A stretch of DNA of 64,000 nucleotides from Tachypleus tridentatus (GCF_004210375.1 NC_134825.1:68253558-68317557), one strand, 5' to 3'; shown: positions 1 to 10,940, numbered from the stretch's first letter. Notes: generated by a model from the sequence alone, not told the origin. Made by a program: numbers and translations.

Positions 1-187
1 TAAATTATCGACATAGTTATACTAAGGAAAAACATTAATGAATTTAATTGAACAAATAACTAAAACTTTTTTCTGTGTTATTCTTCTGCTTCGTAATTGT
101 AACTGTATTTAATTATGAATGATATCACAATGATATCAAAATACGAGATTTTCTTGCATTTTGTAGTTATAGTTATAAAGACATTTC
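1..187. other. AT-rich sequence, nothing recognised
   Basis: No gene, RNA or repeat is recognised here. It lies outside the inverted module B copy that begins near 188. Confidence 0.5.
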
Positions 188-540
188 TTTATTAAAAATT
201 ATCGCTCTCAGATCGGAATGTCTATGAAGATAATTAATTTTCTTAGGAATTTTACCACCGACTTTTTTCTTGCGAAAACTTTTATTCTGGTGACGCGCGG
301 GTAAGATGACACGGCAAACACGACGAACAGGAACCAAAGACCGCCTGAAAAGGTCACTTTGTAGTAACCATTCGCACAATTCTACATTGATGTGTTGTCT
401 ACCAGCCAGTCATTAGAAACTAAAATGCCACATAAGGGACACTAACATAATTATGTACTCTGGAAATAACACCATATGACATATAAATTTGAAAAGCAAT
501 AAATAAAAAACAGTTGGCTACACTTAATTTCGGTTTTATT
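188..540 (-). repeat. Module B, inverted copy
   Basis: This stretch is the reverse complement, with clear divergence, of the module found at 5385-5790, 11215-11628, 17045-17449 and 21775-22135. Shared landmarks are the outer end atcgctctcagatcggaatg, a segment reading gctggtagacaacacat on the other strand, and an inner end with a polyadenylation-like aataaataaaaaac. A 68-codon minus-strand ORF falls in it, but the frame is not open in the sister copies, so I do not call a gene. The identity of the module is unknown. Its orientation is opposite to all other copies in the window. Confidence 0.75.
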
Positions 541-562
541 CACTCTTGAAGCAGAAAGCTTT

Positions 563-840
563 CAGAGGCGTGGTCAGGTGGTTACGACAGTCGAATCGTA
601 ATCTGAGTGTAACGAGTTCGAATCCCCGTTACTCTAAACATGCTAGTCCTTTTAGCGGTCGGGCCGTTATAATGTGATAGGTCAATCCCACTATTCATTG
701 GTAAAAGAGTAGCCAAAGAGTTGGCGGTGGTTGGTGATGACAAGTTGCCTTCCCTCTAGTTTTACACTGCTAAATTATAAACGGCTAGCACAGATAGCCC
801 ACGGGTAGATTTGTGCGAAATTCCAAAACCCAAACCAAAC
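563..840 (+). repeat. tRNA-derived SINE (family 1)
   Basis: A tRNA-like head with a B-box-like gagttcgaatcccc near 615-630 is followed by the body typical of this family (cactattcattggtaaaag, gttggcggtgg, cttacactgct-like) and a tail reading gcgaaattccaaaacc. It abuts inverted module B on its left, as the SINE does in the other copies but in the opposite orientation. RNA polymerase III promoter function is inferred from the family. Confidence 0.8.
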
Positions 841-2868
841 CGTTTTCGACAAACATTAGCTTATTATAGTCATTTATGTTATTCGTGTTATTGTTGTTGA
901 TATTGACTGGGAAATATGGTTTGTATAATTCTGTATTAATATGATATGATCGTTTACTGTATTATAAAAATAGGTTTTCACGCCTGTGTCGTTGTGTTTT
1001 GAAAATGTTTTGCAGTTGTTGTCTGAAGGCTTCTGCTTTTTCTTTCTTGGTGTGTGCTAATGTGTTATTTTATTCTCGTGTTGGGTATTTTTTTCTTGTG
1101 GTATCTTTGGTTCCTCTTTGTAACTGCGATCGAAACGTTCTAGGAACGGTTTTTTTTCGTTTAGTTATCCCATTTTTCTGGCCTCATTTTTTTTCAGATA
1201 CTGTTTATTGGAGTTTTTATTTCTTTGTTTCTTCTTGCTATAAACTGTCTTCTTAATTGTCTTCGTTGTTTTATTAGTGTTATTAGTTGTTTGTTTGTTT
1301 CTATGCGTTATTTATAGTTTTATGTTGTTCCTGTGGTACAGTGTTAGTTGCTGCTGTTAGTCGGCACTCAGTGATTATTTGACTACAACTACCAACTTCT
1401 ACTTTGTTGTTGGCTGTATGCTCAACATTTTCTGGTAATATGTTGTCTAATTCTTTCTGATATTCTTGGCAATTAGCTTTCTGGTAGTCGAATTTTGTAT
1501 TGTTTAAAAATTATATCTTTATGTGGAGCGAGATCGAAAGCACACCATATTGGTAGATGATTACTGTCAACATCTTTTCCCACATTAAAACTTAATAACT
1601 TTTGTCTGATATTTAAGGAGGTGAGGCAGTTGCCTAGGATATCACTTTTATTTGTAGCATACGTAGTATGCGTAGGTTTACTGTCAATTTTAGGACGATG
1701 TTATTTTCATCAATGAATTGCAATAAGTGTCTTCCATTTCTGTTGGTGGATTTACGTCAAAAGTTTTTATGTTTACTATTCAGATCACTTATTACAATTG
1801 TATTTTGGTAGTGGGAAAAAATGTTGTGGAATAGATTTATGTCAATACATTTTGTTGGTGAACAGTAAATACCTGCTAGTGTTAAAAATGAATGGTTATC
1901 TAGCAGGATATCAACAATTATATTTTCATTATTACCGTTCATTTTAATTTTGAATAACTGAAAGAATGTTCTTATATAATAAAATAATTCCTCTGTTAGT
2001 ATCATGGTTGTTTATTCAAACTTTTCTAACTGGCGTAAAATTACATATTTTAAATTTATTGTTAACATAAATCCGGGTTTCACTTAGAATAATAATATCA
2101 GGTTTAATTACTATTATTATGTCTTCGATCTCGTGGTTCTTGGAAGTTAGTGAATCTTTGATGTTGATACCTAGAATTGTGAATTTGCTTTTAGTAAGTA
2201 TCCAGTGATCGTTGTGGTATGTATGGCTTTCTTTATTATTTTTTTGCATCGCGTGTGAAGAGATCAAAGCAGTTTTTAGTTTGGGATGGATTTGTGTATT
2301 CTGCAATAAAATCTGTAAAGATGTTTTATTTATATTTACTATTAAACTTCTTTCGTCGTTTCTGCTCTCTTTTATTGTATGAGTGTTGTTCTCTTGAGTG
2401 TTTGTTGTGTCTGTGTTTTTGTTAAGTTCTTGTGTATTGTTCACTATTTTGGTTTGGTTTTGTTCTTCTCTTGTGTGTGATTTTTGTTGTGTGATGTTTT
2501 CCTTCAGCTTTTCTGCATTTGTCACTGTATCTGTTGTTGTAGCAGCGTGTGTTTCTTATGCAGTTGTGTTAGTTATATCGTTTGGAATTGGTCTTGTTGT
2601 TTTTATTTCATAGATATGTTGCTTTATTTTTTTGTACTTGTCGCAAACTTTGTAGTTTGCTGTGTGTGTTTTATGCAGTTGCAACAATTAGGTTTTTCTT
2701 ACTATTTTTTACAGACAAATATATGGTGCTTACCGCCATGTCCACGTCACCTCGGTGTTGTCAAACGTGCCGCTGATACGTGACCATATCTTTGGCAATT
2801 TTAGCATTGTATAAATACAATTGCTGGTGTTTTCAATTGCTCTACTTCAAAATTTTGGTACCACAGTT
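841..2868 (-). mobile_element. LINE-A, 3' part of a partial older unit
   Basis: Antisense non-LTR retrotransposon of the jockey-like group. Read on the minus strand it runs from the Tc1 junction near 2868 through ORF1 remnants and the endonuclease region to the linker before reverse transcriptase, and stops near 841, so the RT domain is missing. Compared with the copies at 6555-8703, 12385-14537 and 18205-20352 it is more diverged and keeps about 670 bases of endonuclease that they lack. Plus-strand ORFs rich in Cys, Val, Phe and Leu here are antisense shadows. Confidence 0.8.
1757..2525 (-). pseudogene. LINE-A apurinic-like endonuclease fragments
   Basis: Two neighbouring minus-strand reading frames show endonuclease motifs of non-LTR retrotransposons: IIILSETRI (position 2 catalytic Glu block), AGIYCSP, and ISDLNSKH corresponding to the usual GDFNAKH. 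The upstream part (towards 2525) is a charged, Asn/Thr-rich ORF1 tail or EN leader. The two pieces are in different frames, so the domain is broken. Two similar EN blocks recur in plus orientation near 22,150-22,510. Confidence 0.75.
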
Positions 2869-3080
2869 ACGACAGAAAGTGTTCGTACGCCTGCGTCGTG
2901 AGTAGTTTTGTTCGTCACAACTTAAAAAGTATCAAGATTAGGATAATGAAAGTAGAGTATATTATAAATATTATTCTAACACACTTTTACATACATATTT
3001 ATGTAAATTGAACGACAAATAAACTGTTTATAAACAAATAACCAAACATAGGAGAAGCAGAAAGTGTTCGTGCGTCCACT

Positions 3081-4229
3081 TTAATGGTCAGTTGTGTAAC
3101 AATACTTGGCGCAATCTCTTCTCATAGCCCTCCATGATCGTTTGACAGTACTGGTATTTTTTCTCCATTCTTCTTTACAGAAGGCCTCCAACTCTTCCAA
3201 GTTTTTCCGATGACGCTGATAAACCCTGGTCTTCGACTCATGCCAAACGTTTTCAATTGGGTTGAGATCGTGTGACTGTGATGGCCACTCCAGAACGCTT
3301 ATATGGTTCCTCTGCAACCAGGTTTGCACATATTTCGATGTGTGCCTAGGGTCATTGTCGTGCTGGAAGATCCAACGACGCCCATGCCGCAAGTTACAAC
3401 CATCATTCTCGATATAAGTGCCTAATATATCAACGTACTCTTCTATTTTCATGATTCCGTTGACGTGGTGAAGGCTACCTACACCAGAAAAGCTGAAGGA
3501 ACCCCATAGCATGATCGAGCCACTTCCGTATTTAACTGTATGGACGGTGTTCTTTGGAAGATTTCGTTCCCCTTCTTACGGAAAATATAGCGAACATCGC
3601 TGTGGCCGAAAAGCTCGATTTTAGTCTCGTCTGACCAAAGAATATTCTTCCAATAGGTAAAGGGTTTAACTACATGTTTTCTTGCATACCTCAATCGTGT
3701 TTCTAAATGAACAGGCTTTAAATATGGAGTTCTACGATGACGGCATGCTTTGATGTTGTTGTTGCTGTTTTAAAATAAGCACAGAGCTACACACTGGGCT
3801 ATCCGTGCTCTGCCCACCACGAGTATCGAAACCCGGTTTTTAGCGTTGTAAATCCGCAGACGTACCGCTAAGCCACTGGGGGCAGGCATGCTTTGAACCC
3901 AGAAGAACGTAACATGTTCGTAACTGTAAAGGTGCTTACTTCACTCCAGTTTCACTTACCAGTTTCTGTATGTCATTACGTGTTAAACGAGAATTCCTAC
4001 TAACCTTCTGAAAACCTTCCACTTGGTTCTCTCTCGAATTTTGGTGGGGCGTCTGGAACGAGGAAGGTTAGCGGTTGATTCTATAAGCTTAAACTTGGCA
4101 ATTATGCTTTGAACAGTAAATTTCGGCACATTAATTTGTGTAGCAATACCGGAAAGAGACACACGAGACTTGTATTTTACAATAATTCGGTTCTTTTAAA
4201 TCATTGGACAGTTGTTTCCTGTTCGTCAT
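3081..4229 (-). pseudogene. Tc1-like transposase, broken (copy 1)
   Basis: Starts at MTNRKQLSND (4229) and ends with TAA at 3081-3083. DDE catalytic blocks are visible: ILWSDETKIELFG (first Asp), [12 protein letters not shown] (second Asp) and [10 protein letters not shown] (Glu, spaced as in D34E Tc1 elements). The 3' 143 codons are open; the frame is lost near 3580, where a C-run is one base shorter than in the other copies, and again upstream. A 131 bp SINE at 3754-3884 splits the gene between the DNA-binding and catalytic regions. Usual Tc1 length is about 340 residues. Confidence 0.88.
3754..3884 (-). repeat. SINE (family 3) inside Tc1 copy 1
   Basis: A tRNA-like head in minus orientation (on the + strand: cacgagtatcgaaacccggt, then taagccactgggggc) with a tail reading aacaacaaca on the minus strand. 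It is flanked by a 12 bp target-site duplication ggcatgctttga at 3742-3753 and 3885-3896, which marks retroposition into the transposase gene. Confidence 0.88.
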
Positions 4230-4611
4230 GATGACCAAGCAGATAATGACGGAGATGGCGCTAAATTGCCGGAAGTAAATTTTTTGCTGGCTAAATTCCA
4301 ATAATTATGAACCCAGTGTCTAGTTCTGGAATGGTATAATGTAGTTTACTCGCCAAAAAAAAACAAAATTTTTACGGGAACATCAGTTTTTTTGACACGT
4401 TCTAAACTGTACGAACACTTTCTGCTCCTCCTATTTTTGGTTATTTCTTTATAAACAATTTATTTGTCGTTTAATTTACATACAAGTTTTTGTAAATGTG
4501 TGTTAGTGTAATGTTTATAATACACGATACATCTATTAGCCTAATCGTAATACTTTTTAAGTTATGAGCAAAAGACTACTCGGGATGCAGGTGTACGAAC
4601 ACTTTCTGTCG

Positions 4612-5107
4612 TAACGGTGACTATTTTTCTTCTTGTTTTTCGTTTTCTCCTTATAGTAATATCTTTATCATCATCAAAAGATGATAATTGTGTTTTGGCC
4701 ACATTACATATGACCATGAATGGGGTATTATTAACTGCATTTGAAATTACATCTGATTTCTGGCCACCTAATGAACTAGATTTACTTAGCTTGTTTTTCA
4801 GGCCACTAGAATGGCGTGCGTCTTGGTTTTTAGACGTCATGTTCTTTTTGTTCTAAGCGGTTGTCGCCATCGCTCCAGGTTAGGCGACCTGCACTTTCGT
4901 CGTCCAGGTGAAGTCTTAGGCTTCGTCGCGTTTAACAGTTTCTCTAACTTATATGAGTATTTCTTAGTGCTCTTTCGCTCACATAAGTGTAGATATCTCA
5001 CTCAGAAGGAAGGTTAAAAGGTTTTTTTTCCTATATGTTCAGGAACTTTTCTCCATTCTTCATGCTTATTCTCACTGAAGGTCTCCTGATCTCATTGTTT
5101 AGAATCG
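4612..5107 (-). mobile_element. LINE-A, 5' part with ORF1 start (copy 1)
   Basis: The minus-strand ORF from 4840 begins MTSKNQDARHSSGLKNKL and runs about 75 codons to the Tc1 insertion; it is Ser/Lys/Asn-rich as expected for an ORF1 N-terminus. The last residues of the open frame come from the transposon end. Upstream (4841-5107) is probable 5' untranslated sequence. The same order recurs at 10445-10940 and 16274-16768. Confidence 0.7.
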
Positions 5108-5364
5108 TTTGTTTGTTTTGAATTTCGCGCAAAGCCACATACGGATACCTGCGCTAGCCGACATTAATTTAGCAGTGAAAGACTAGATGAAAGGCAACTA
5201 GTCTTTACCAACCACCGCCAACTCTTGGGCTACTCTTTTACCAATGAATAGTGGGATTAACATATCACATTATAACAGCCCTACTATCGAAAGAGCGAGC
5301 ATGTTTGAACACGAAACCTCACATTACGATTCGAGAGTATTAACCACCTGACCACGCCTCTGAA
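5108..5364 (-). repeat. tRNA-derived SINE (family 1), copy 1 of the array
   Basis: The tail (gaatttcgcgcaaagccac on the + strand) is at the left and the tRNA-like head at the right, ending cacctgaccacgcctctga. The body landmarks caactcttgggctactcttt and accaatgaatagtggga are shared with the window's other family 1 SINEs. Confidence 0.85.
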
Positions 5365-5384
5365 AGTGTTCTTCTTCAAAACGA

Positions 5385-5790
5385 AATAAAACAAAAATTA
5401 ACAGTAGCAAATTGTTTTTTATTTATTGCTTTTCAAATTTATATGTCTCAAGGTGTTATAGCCTTCAGAGTACATAATCATTTCAGTGATTCATTGCATG
5501 AGCACATTTTACTGATGTCACAACAGTACAAATTGCAACGCTAAGTGTCCTTTATGTGACATTTTTGTTTCTAATGATTGGCTGGTAGACAACACATTAG
5601 TGTACACTTGTACGAGTAGTAAAAACAGGTGACCCCTTCAGGTAGTCTTTGGTCTCTGTTCGTAGAGTTTGTCCTGTTCTTTTATCCACGCGTAACCGGA
5701 ATAAAAGTTTTCGGCAAGAAAAGAAGTCGGTTCTAATATGCCTCAGAATATGAATTATCTTTATAGACATTCCGATCTGAGAGCGATAAT
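5385..5790. repeat. Module B, unit 1
   Basis: A conserved module of unknown identity in every unit. Landmarks are caaattgttttttatttatt, ttggctggtagacaacacat, and the end cattccgatctgagagcgat. No reading frame stays open across the copies and no RNA fold was recognised by eye. Confidence 0.65.
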
Positions 5791-5893
5791 TAACATAAAA
5801 TTATTGGAAAATACATATATTTGAAATTAAGAAACCGTTTTTCTTAAATTCATTATTTATTGTATTTTAATAATTTTATGTTATTATCGCTCT
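5780..5893. repeat. Inverted repeat / potential hairpin, unit 1 only
   Basis: Arms at 5780-5805 (agagcgataattaacata...) and 5869-5893 (...tatgttattatcgctct) are reverse complements over about 25 bases with one single-base bulge; the loop is about 63 bases. Units 2 and 3 have a different AT-rich filler here, so the hairpin arose or was lost by local rearrangement. Confidence 0.75.
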
Positions 5894-6555
5894 AAGAAAG
5901 TAAAGAAACAAGGCTGGAAGTGGTGTCTACATCATGTTTTCGAACCAGAAATTTCTATTTTACTCCATGTCTTAGGTATTTGTCAAGTTTAGTAAACTCA
6001 AACTCGGGATATATATTAATATAAGATTTTGGTTACACATATGTCAAAAACAGGCTTATTCTAAAAGCAGTTTCGAAAATATTGATTTCCACAAGCTGTG
6101 TAACATTAATAAAAGCATGGAAAACGCAGTTTAATTTTTTAAACAAAGATGTCTATTTTAATGAAAATTTAAAATACGTGAAGAATGATGTATCGCCATC
6201 TTTATCCTAAAGTAATTTCATATGAATTTGTTCAACTGGATATGATAAAAGTATAAGCATTCATCAAGTTGAAGGTGTGCAAGCCACCAGTGAGGTTCGA
6301 ACTCACGATCCCTGGTTTACGTAACCCGTGTTCTACCTCTGAGCTATGATGGCTCGTTGCTTTATTTGAAAACGTATAATTTCGTTAAGAAACTATACAG
6401 TATGTTTAATATCAACTTATCGTTCAAAATATTAATATAGCATTGTTAAAACAATCACACGTAAAAAATATAAGATTAAGAACATCTCTTCGACAACATT
6501 TTCAACGGTAAGGTATTGTTCTGTTTCCTCCTCTGTTCAGGTATATAATTTGTAT
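5894..6555 (-). repeat. tRNA module, unit 1
   Basis: Sequence shared with 11640-12385, 17460-18205 and 23690-24510. It starts near aaagaaacaaggctggaagt and carries the tRNA-Thr-like gene near its middle. Apart from the tRNA nothing coding is seen. Confidence 0.7.
6282..6353 (-). pseudogene. tRNA-Thr(CGT) pseudogene, unit 1
   Basis: Same 72-nucleotide layout as the intact copy at 12116-12187, with CGT still at the anticodon position. The D stem has GCTC opposite GAAC and the anticodon stem CGGGT opposite ACCAG, so two stems are disturbed. Acceptor and T arms remain paired. A TTTT run (aaaa on + at 6247-6250) lies about 32 bases downstream on the minus strand, a possible terminator missing from the better-folded copies. 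Confidence 0.75.
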
Positions 6556-8703
6556 ATTAATCGCGGAGAGGTGTTCAGGACTATCTATATGCAATACCTA
6601 TCGAGTTCGCATAATAGTTCATTTTTCTCCACATTTTATCGAAATATTTTATTGTAGTATGTAGGGGTCTATCTACTATTGTTTGTGGGTTTGAATATTT
6701 ATGCATAAACTTTGAAGAAGTGGTTTTTGGGCACTCTACATGCTGTCGAAAGTAGTATATTTTATAATGACTCTTGTTTGGTTTAGAATTGTTCTTTGCT
6801 AACGTTAATCCACGCTGGAGCTGCATAGTCTATTACAGTTATATACGTTTTGTATATTTTGAGGATGGTTTCAGCTGTTACTCCATTGTTTTTACCAGTT
6901 AGGCTCCTAGGATAGTTTGTTCTTCGCCTAATACTTTTGTTGTTAAATCTGATTATTATTGTTTCAGTTAACCTTACTAAGTGATATGCCTTTTGTCTAA
7001 GTTTTCTGAATCCGTTTTGTCTCTCGAGTAATTTTGACGTTATTTCCAAAAATGTGGAGAGTCTGTTACTGATTATTCGTTCAAGAATTTTTCATACACA
7101 GCTGGTCAGGCTGATTGGTCGATAACTGTTTGGTTTATTGGCTAGCATACCTTCTTTATGGAACATTAATGTATTAGCTTGCTTCCAAGAAACTGAGATG
7201 TAGCAAGGGTAGAACGATAAATGAAAAATTTCTAATAGATGATCAAATAATTTCGAAGTGCCTTTCTTGAAGAGAATTTCTTGTATGCCGTCCTTTTCTG
7301 GTGATTTGTTTCTTGAATTCTTAATTGCTTGTTTGAGTTATGTTAATGTAAATTTTTAAGAAGCAGTAGATTATTATAGTCATTTATGTTGTGGTGTTAT
7401 CGTTGTTAATATTGATTGGGAAATATGGTTTGGATAATTCTGCGTTATTTGTTACATGACTGTTTACTCTATTGTAAAAATCTGTGTTCACGTCTGGGTC
7501 GTTTTGTTTTGAAAGTGTTTTGTAGTTGTTGTCTGGAGGCTTCTGCTTTTTCTTTGTTTGTGTGCGCTAATGTGTTATTTTATTCTAGTGTTGGGTATTT
7601 TCTTGTTGTGGCTTTTTTGGTGAGTCTTTATAGGTGCGACCGAAACTTTCTAGGATCGATTTTTTTTTTTCGTTTAGTTGGAAGCAAATGTTATCCGACT
7701 TTTCTTCGTTTAACAATATAATTTCTGGTCTCATTTTATTTCTCATACTGCTTATTTGTATTTTTATTTCTTTGTCTCTTGTTGCCATGAACTGTCTTCT
7801 TAATTGTCTTTTCTTTTCTGTGTTATTAGTTGTTTGTTTGATTTCCATGCGTTATTTATAGTTTTATGTTGTTCGTATGGTAGAGTATCCGATGCTGGTT
7901 TTGGTAGGTACTGTGTGATTATTTGACTATAACTATCAACTTTTACTTTGTTGTTGGCTGTATGCTCAACATTTTCTGGTAATATGTTGTCTAATTCTTT
8001 CTGATATTTTTGTCAATTAGCTTAATTGCAATTAATTGGTCTTGTTTAAAGGTTATATCTTTATGGAGATCGAGATCGAAGGTACACCATATTGGTAGAA
8101 GATCACTGTCAACATCTTTTTCCACATTAAAATTTAATAACTTTTGTCTAATATTAAAGAGTGTGAGGCAGATGTCTAAGATATCTTTTGTATTTATAGC
8201 TTGCGTAGTATGCGTAGGTGTAGGTGTTCTTGGGGGTTTGTTGTGTCTGTGTGTTTGTTAAGTTCTTGTGTATTGTTCACTATTTTGGTTTGGTTTTGTT
8301 CTTCTCTTGGGGGTGATTTTTGTTGTGTGATGTTTTCCTTCAGCTTTTCTGCATTTGTCACTGTATCTGTTGTTGTAGCAACGTGTGTTTCTTATGAAGT
8401 TGTGTTAGTTATATCGTTTGAATTGGTCTTGTTGTTTTATTTCATAGATATGTTGCTTTATTTTTTGGTACTTGTCGCAAACTTTGTAGTTTGCTGTGTG
8501 TGTTTTATGCAGTTGCAACAATTAGGTTTTTCTTACTATTTTTTACAGACAAATATATGGCGCTTACCGCCATGTCCACGTCACATCGGTGTTGTTAAAC
8601 GTGCCTCTGATACGTGACCATATCTTTGGCAATTTTAGCATTGTATAACTACAATTGCTGGTGTTTTCAATTGCTCTACTTGAAAATTTTGGTACCACAG
8701 TTA
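6556..8703 (-). mobile_element. LINE-A, 3' part (unit 1)
   Basis: On the minus strand: ORF1 remnant (8600-8250), linker (7848-7585), RT block around 7049-6783 (QNGFRKLRQKAYHL, then YAAPAWINVSKEQF) and C-terminal tail to about 6581. These are typical of the RT and post-RT part of jockey-like LINEs. About 670 bases of endonuclease are missing near 8220 compared with 1690-2395. Several frame breaks are present. Confidence 0.8.
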
Positions 8704-8912
8704 CGACAGAAAGTGTTCGAACCCTGCGTCGTGAGTAGTTTTGTTCGTCAAAACTTAAAAGTATCAAGATTAGGATAATGAAAGTAGAGTATATTATAAA
8801 TATTCTTCTAACACACTTTTACATACATATTTATGTAAATTGAACGACAAATAAACTGTTTATAAACAAATAACCAAACATAGGAGAAGCAGAAAGTGTT
8901 CGTGCGTCCACT

Positions 8913-10062
8913 TTAATGGTCAGTTGAGTAACATTACTTGGCGCAATCTCTCCTCATAGTCCTCCATGATTGTTTGACAGTACTGGTATTTTTTTTCCAT
9001 TCTTCTTTACAGAAGGCCTCCAACTCTTCCAAGTTTTTCCGATGACGCTGATAAACCCTGGTCTTCGACTCATGCCAAACGTTTTCAATTGGGTTGAGAT
9101 CGTGTGACTGTGATGGCCACCCAGAACGCTTATATGGTTCCTCTGCAACCAGGTTTGCACATATTTCGATGTGTGTCTAGGGTCATTGTCGTGCTGGAAG
9201 ATCCAACGACGCCCATGCCGCAAGTTACAACCATCATTCTCGATATAAGTGCCTAATATATCAACGTACTCTTCTATTTTCATGATTCCGTTGACGTGGT
9301 GAAGGCTCCCTACACCAGAAGAGCTGAAGGAACCCCATAGCATGATCGAGCCACTTCCGTATTTAACTGTATGGACGGTGTTCTTTGGAAGATTTCGTTC
9401 CCCCTTCTTACGGAAAATATAGCGAACATCGCTGTGGCCGAAAAGCTCGATTTTAGTCTCGTCTGACCAAAGAATATTCTTCCAATAGGTAAAGGGTTTA
9501 ACTACATGTTTTCTTGCATACCTCAATCGTGTTTCTAAATGAACAGGCTTTAAATATGGAGTTCTACGAGGACGGCATGCTTTGATGTTGTTGTTGCTGT
9601 TTTAAAATAAGCACAGAGCTACACACTGGGCTATCTGTGCTCTCCCCACCACGAGTATCGAAACCCGGTTTTTAGCGTTGTAAATCCGCAGACGTACCGC
9701 TAAGCCACTGGGGGGCAGGCATGCTTTGAACCCAGAAGAACGTAACATGTTCGTAACTGTAAAGGTGCTTACTTCACTCCAGTTTCACTTACCAGTTTCT
9801 GTATGTCATTACGTGTTAAACGAGAATTCCTACTAACCTTCTGAAAACCTTCCACTTGGTTCTCTCTCGAATTTTGGTGGGGCGTCTGGAACGAGGAAGG
9901 TTAGCGGTTGATTCTATAAGCTTAAACTTGGCAATTATGCTTTGAACAGTAAATTTCGGCACATTAATTTGTGTAGCAATACCGGAAAGAGACACACGAG
10001 ACTTGTATTTTACAATAATTCGGTTTTTTTAAATCATTGGACAGTTGTTTCCTGTTCGTCAT
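8913..10062 (-). pseudogene. Tc1-like transposase, broken (copy 2)
   Basis: Frame open for 190 codons from 9526: MRYARKHVVK, ILWSDETKIELFG, YGSGSIMLWGS and [12 protein letters not shown] are all in one frame. It shifts after NHISVL near 9120, where one base is missing relative to copies 1 and 3 (cacccagaac versus cactccagaac), so the Glu block is out of frame. The SINE at 9586-9717 breaks the 5' half. Confidence 0.88.
9586..9717 (-). repeat. SINE (family 3) inside Tc1 copy 2
   Basis: Flanked by the same 12 bp duplication ggcatgctttga (9574-9585 and 9718-9729) as in copies 1 and 3. Confidence 0.85.
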
Positions 10063-10444
10063 GATGACCAAGCAGATAATGACGGAGATGGCGCTAAATT
10101 GCCGGAAGTAAATTTTTTGCTGGCTAAATTCCAATAATTATGAACCCAGTGTCTAGTTCTGGAATGGTATAATGTAGTTTACTCGCCAAAAAAAAAACAA
10201 AATTTTTTACGGGAACATCAGTTTTTGACACGTTCTGAACTGTACGAACACTTTCTGCTCCTCCTATTTTTGGTTATTTCTTTATAAACAATTTATTTGT
10301 CGTTTAATTTACATACAAATTTATGTAAATGTGTGTTAGTATAATGTTTATAATACACCATACATCTATTAGCCTAATCGTAATACTTTTTAAGTTATGA
10401 GGAAAAGACTACTCGGGACGCAGGTGTACGAACACTTTCTGTCG

Positions 10445-10940
10445 TAACGGTGACTATTTTTCTTCTTGTTTTTCGTTTTCTCCTTATATTAATATCTTTA
10501 TCATCATCAAAAGATGATAATTGTGTTTTGGCCACATTACATATGACCATGAATGGGGTATTATTAACTGCATTTGAAATTACATCTGATTTCTGGCCAC
10601 CTAATGAACTAGATTTACTTAGCTTGTTTTTCAGGCCACTGGAAGGGCGTGCGTCTTGGTTTTTAGACGTCATGTTCTTTTTGTTCTAAGCGGTTGTCGC
10701 CATCGCTCCAGGTTAGGCGACCCGCACTTTCGTCGTCCAGGTGAAGTCTTAGGCTTCCTCGCGTTTAACAGTTTCTCTAACTTATATGAGTATTTCTTAG
10801 TGCTCTTTCGCCCACATAAGTGTAGATATCTCACTCAGAAGGAAGGTTAAAAGTTTTTTTTTTTCCTGTATGTTCAGGAGCTTTTCTCCATTCTTCTTGC
10901 TTATTCTCACTGAAGGTCTCCTGATCTCATTGTTTAGAAT
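10445..10940 (-). mobile_element. LINE-A, 5' part with ORF1 start (unit 2)
   Basis: ORF1 start MTSKNQDARPSSGLKNKL at 10673 on the minus strand, running to the Tc1 insertion, with upstream probable 5' untranslated sequence. Confidence 0.7.

Larger units (their letters stand above)
2870..4611 (-). mobile_element. Tc1-like DNA transposon, copy 1
   Basis: A 1742 bp element flanked by TA on both sides (2868-2869 and 4612-4613). Its ends are inverted repeats of about 205 bp (2870-3074 and 4407-4611). Each arm has an outer cgacagaaagtgttcg and an inner gcagaaagtgttcg, the IR/DR arrangement known from Sleeping Beauty-type elements, where the direct repeats bind transposase. The interior holds a D34E-type transposase in antisense, interrupted by a SINE. 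It sits in LINE-A ORF1. No intact transposase is present, so it could move only if supplied in trans (inference). Confidence 0.9.
8704..10444 (-). mobile_element. Tc1-like DNA transposon, copy 2
   Basis: 1741 bp, TA on both sides (8702-8703 and 10445-10446), same IR/DR ends and same internal SINE as copy 1. Position in LINE-A is identical, so it was copied with the unit and not by a new insertion. Confidence 0.9.

Noticed and set aside
999-2783. Hydrophobic, Cys/Val/Leu-rich plus-strand ORFs (also 7416-8617, 13246-14432, 19070-20252) as membrane proteins
   Set aside because: They are antisense to LINE-A; the sense strand shows endonuclease, RT and ORF1 motifs, and composition follows from reverse-complemented Asn/Lys-rich coding sequence.
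4617-5017. Plus-strand ORFs of 79 and 68 codons repeated in each unit
   Set aside because: Antisense of LINE-A ORF1 and its 5' region; repetition comes from the tandem array, not from selection.
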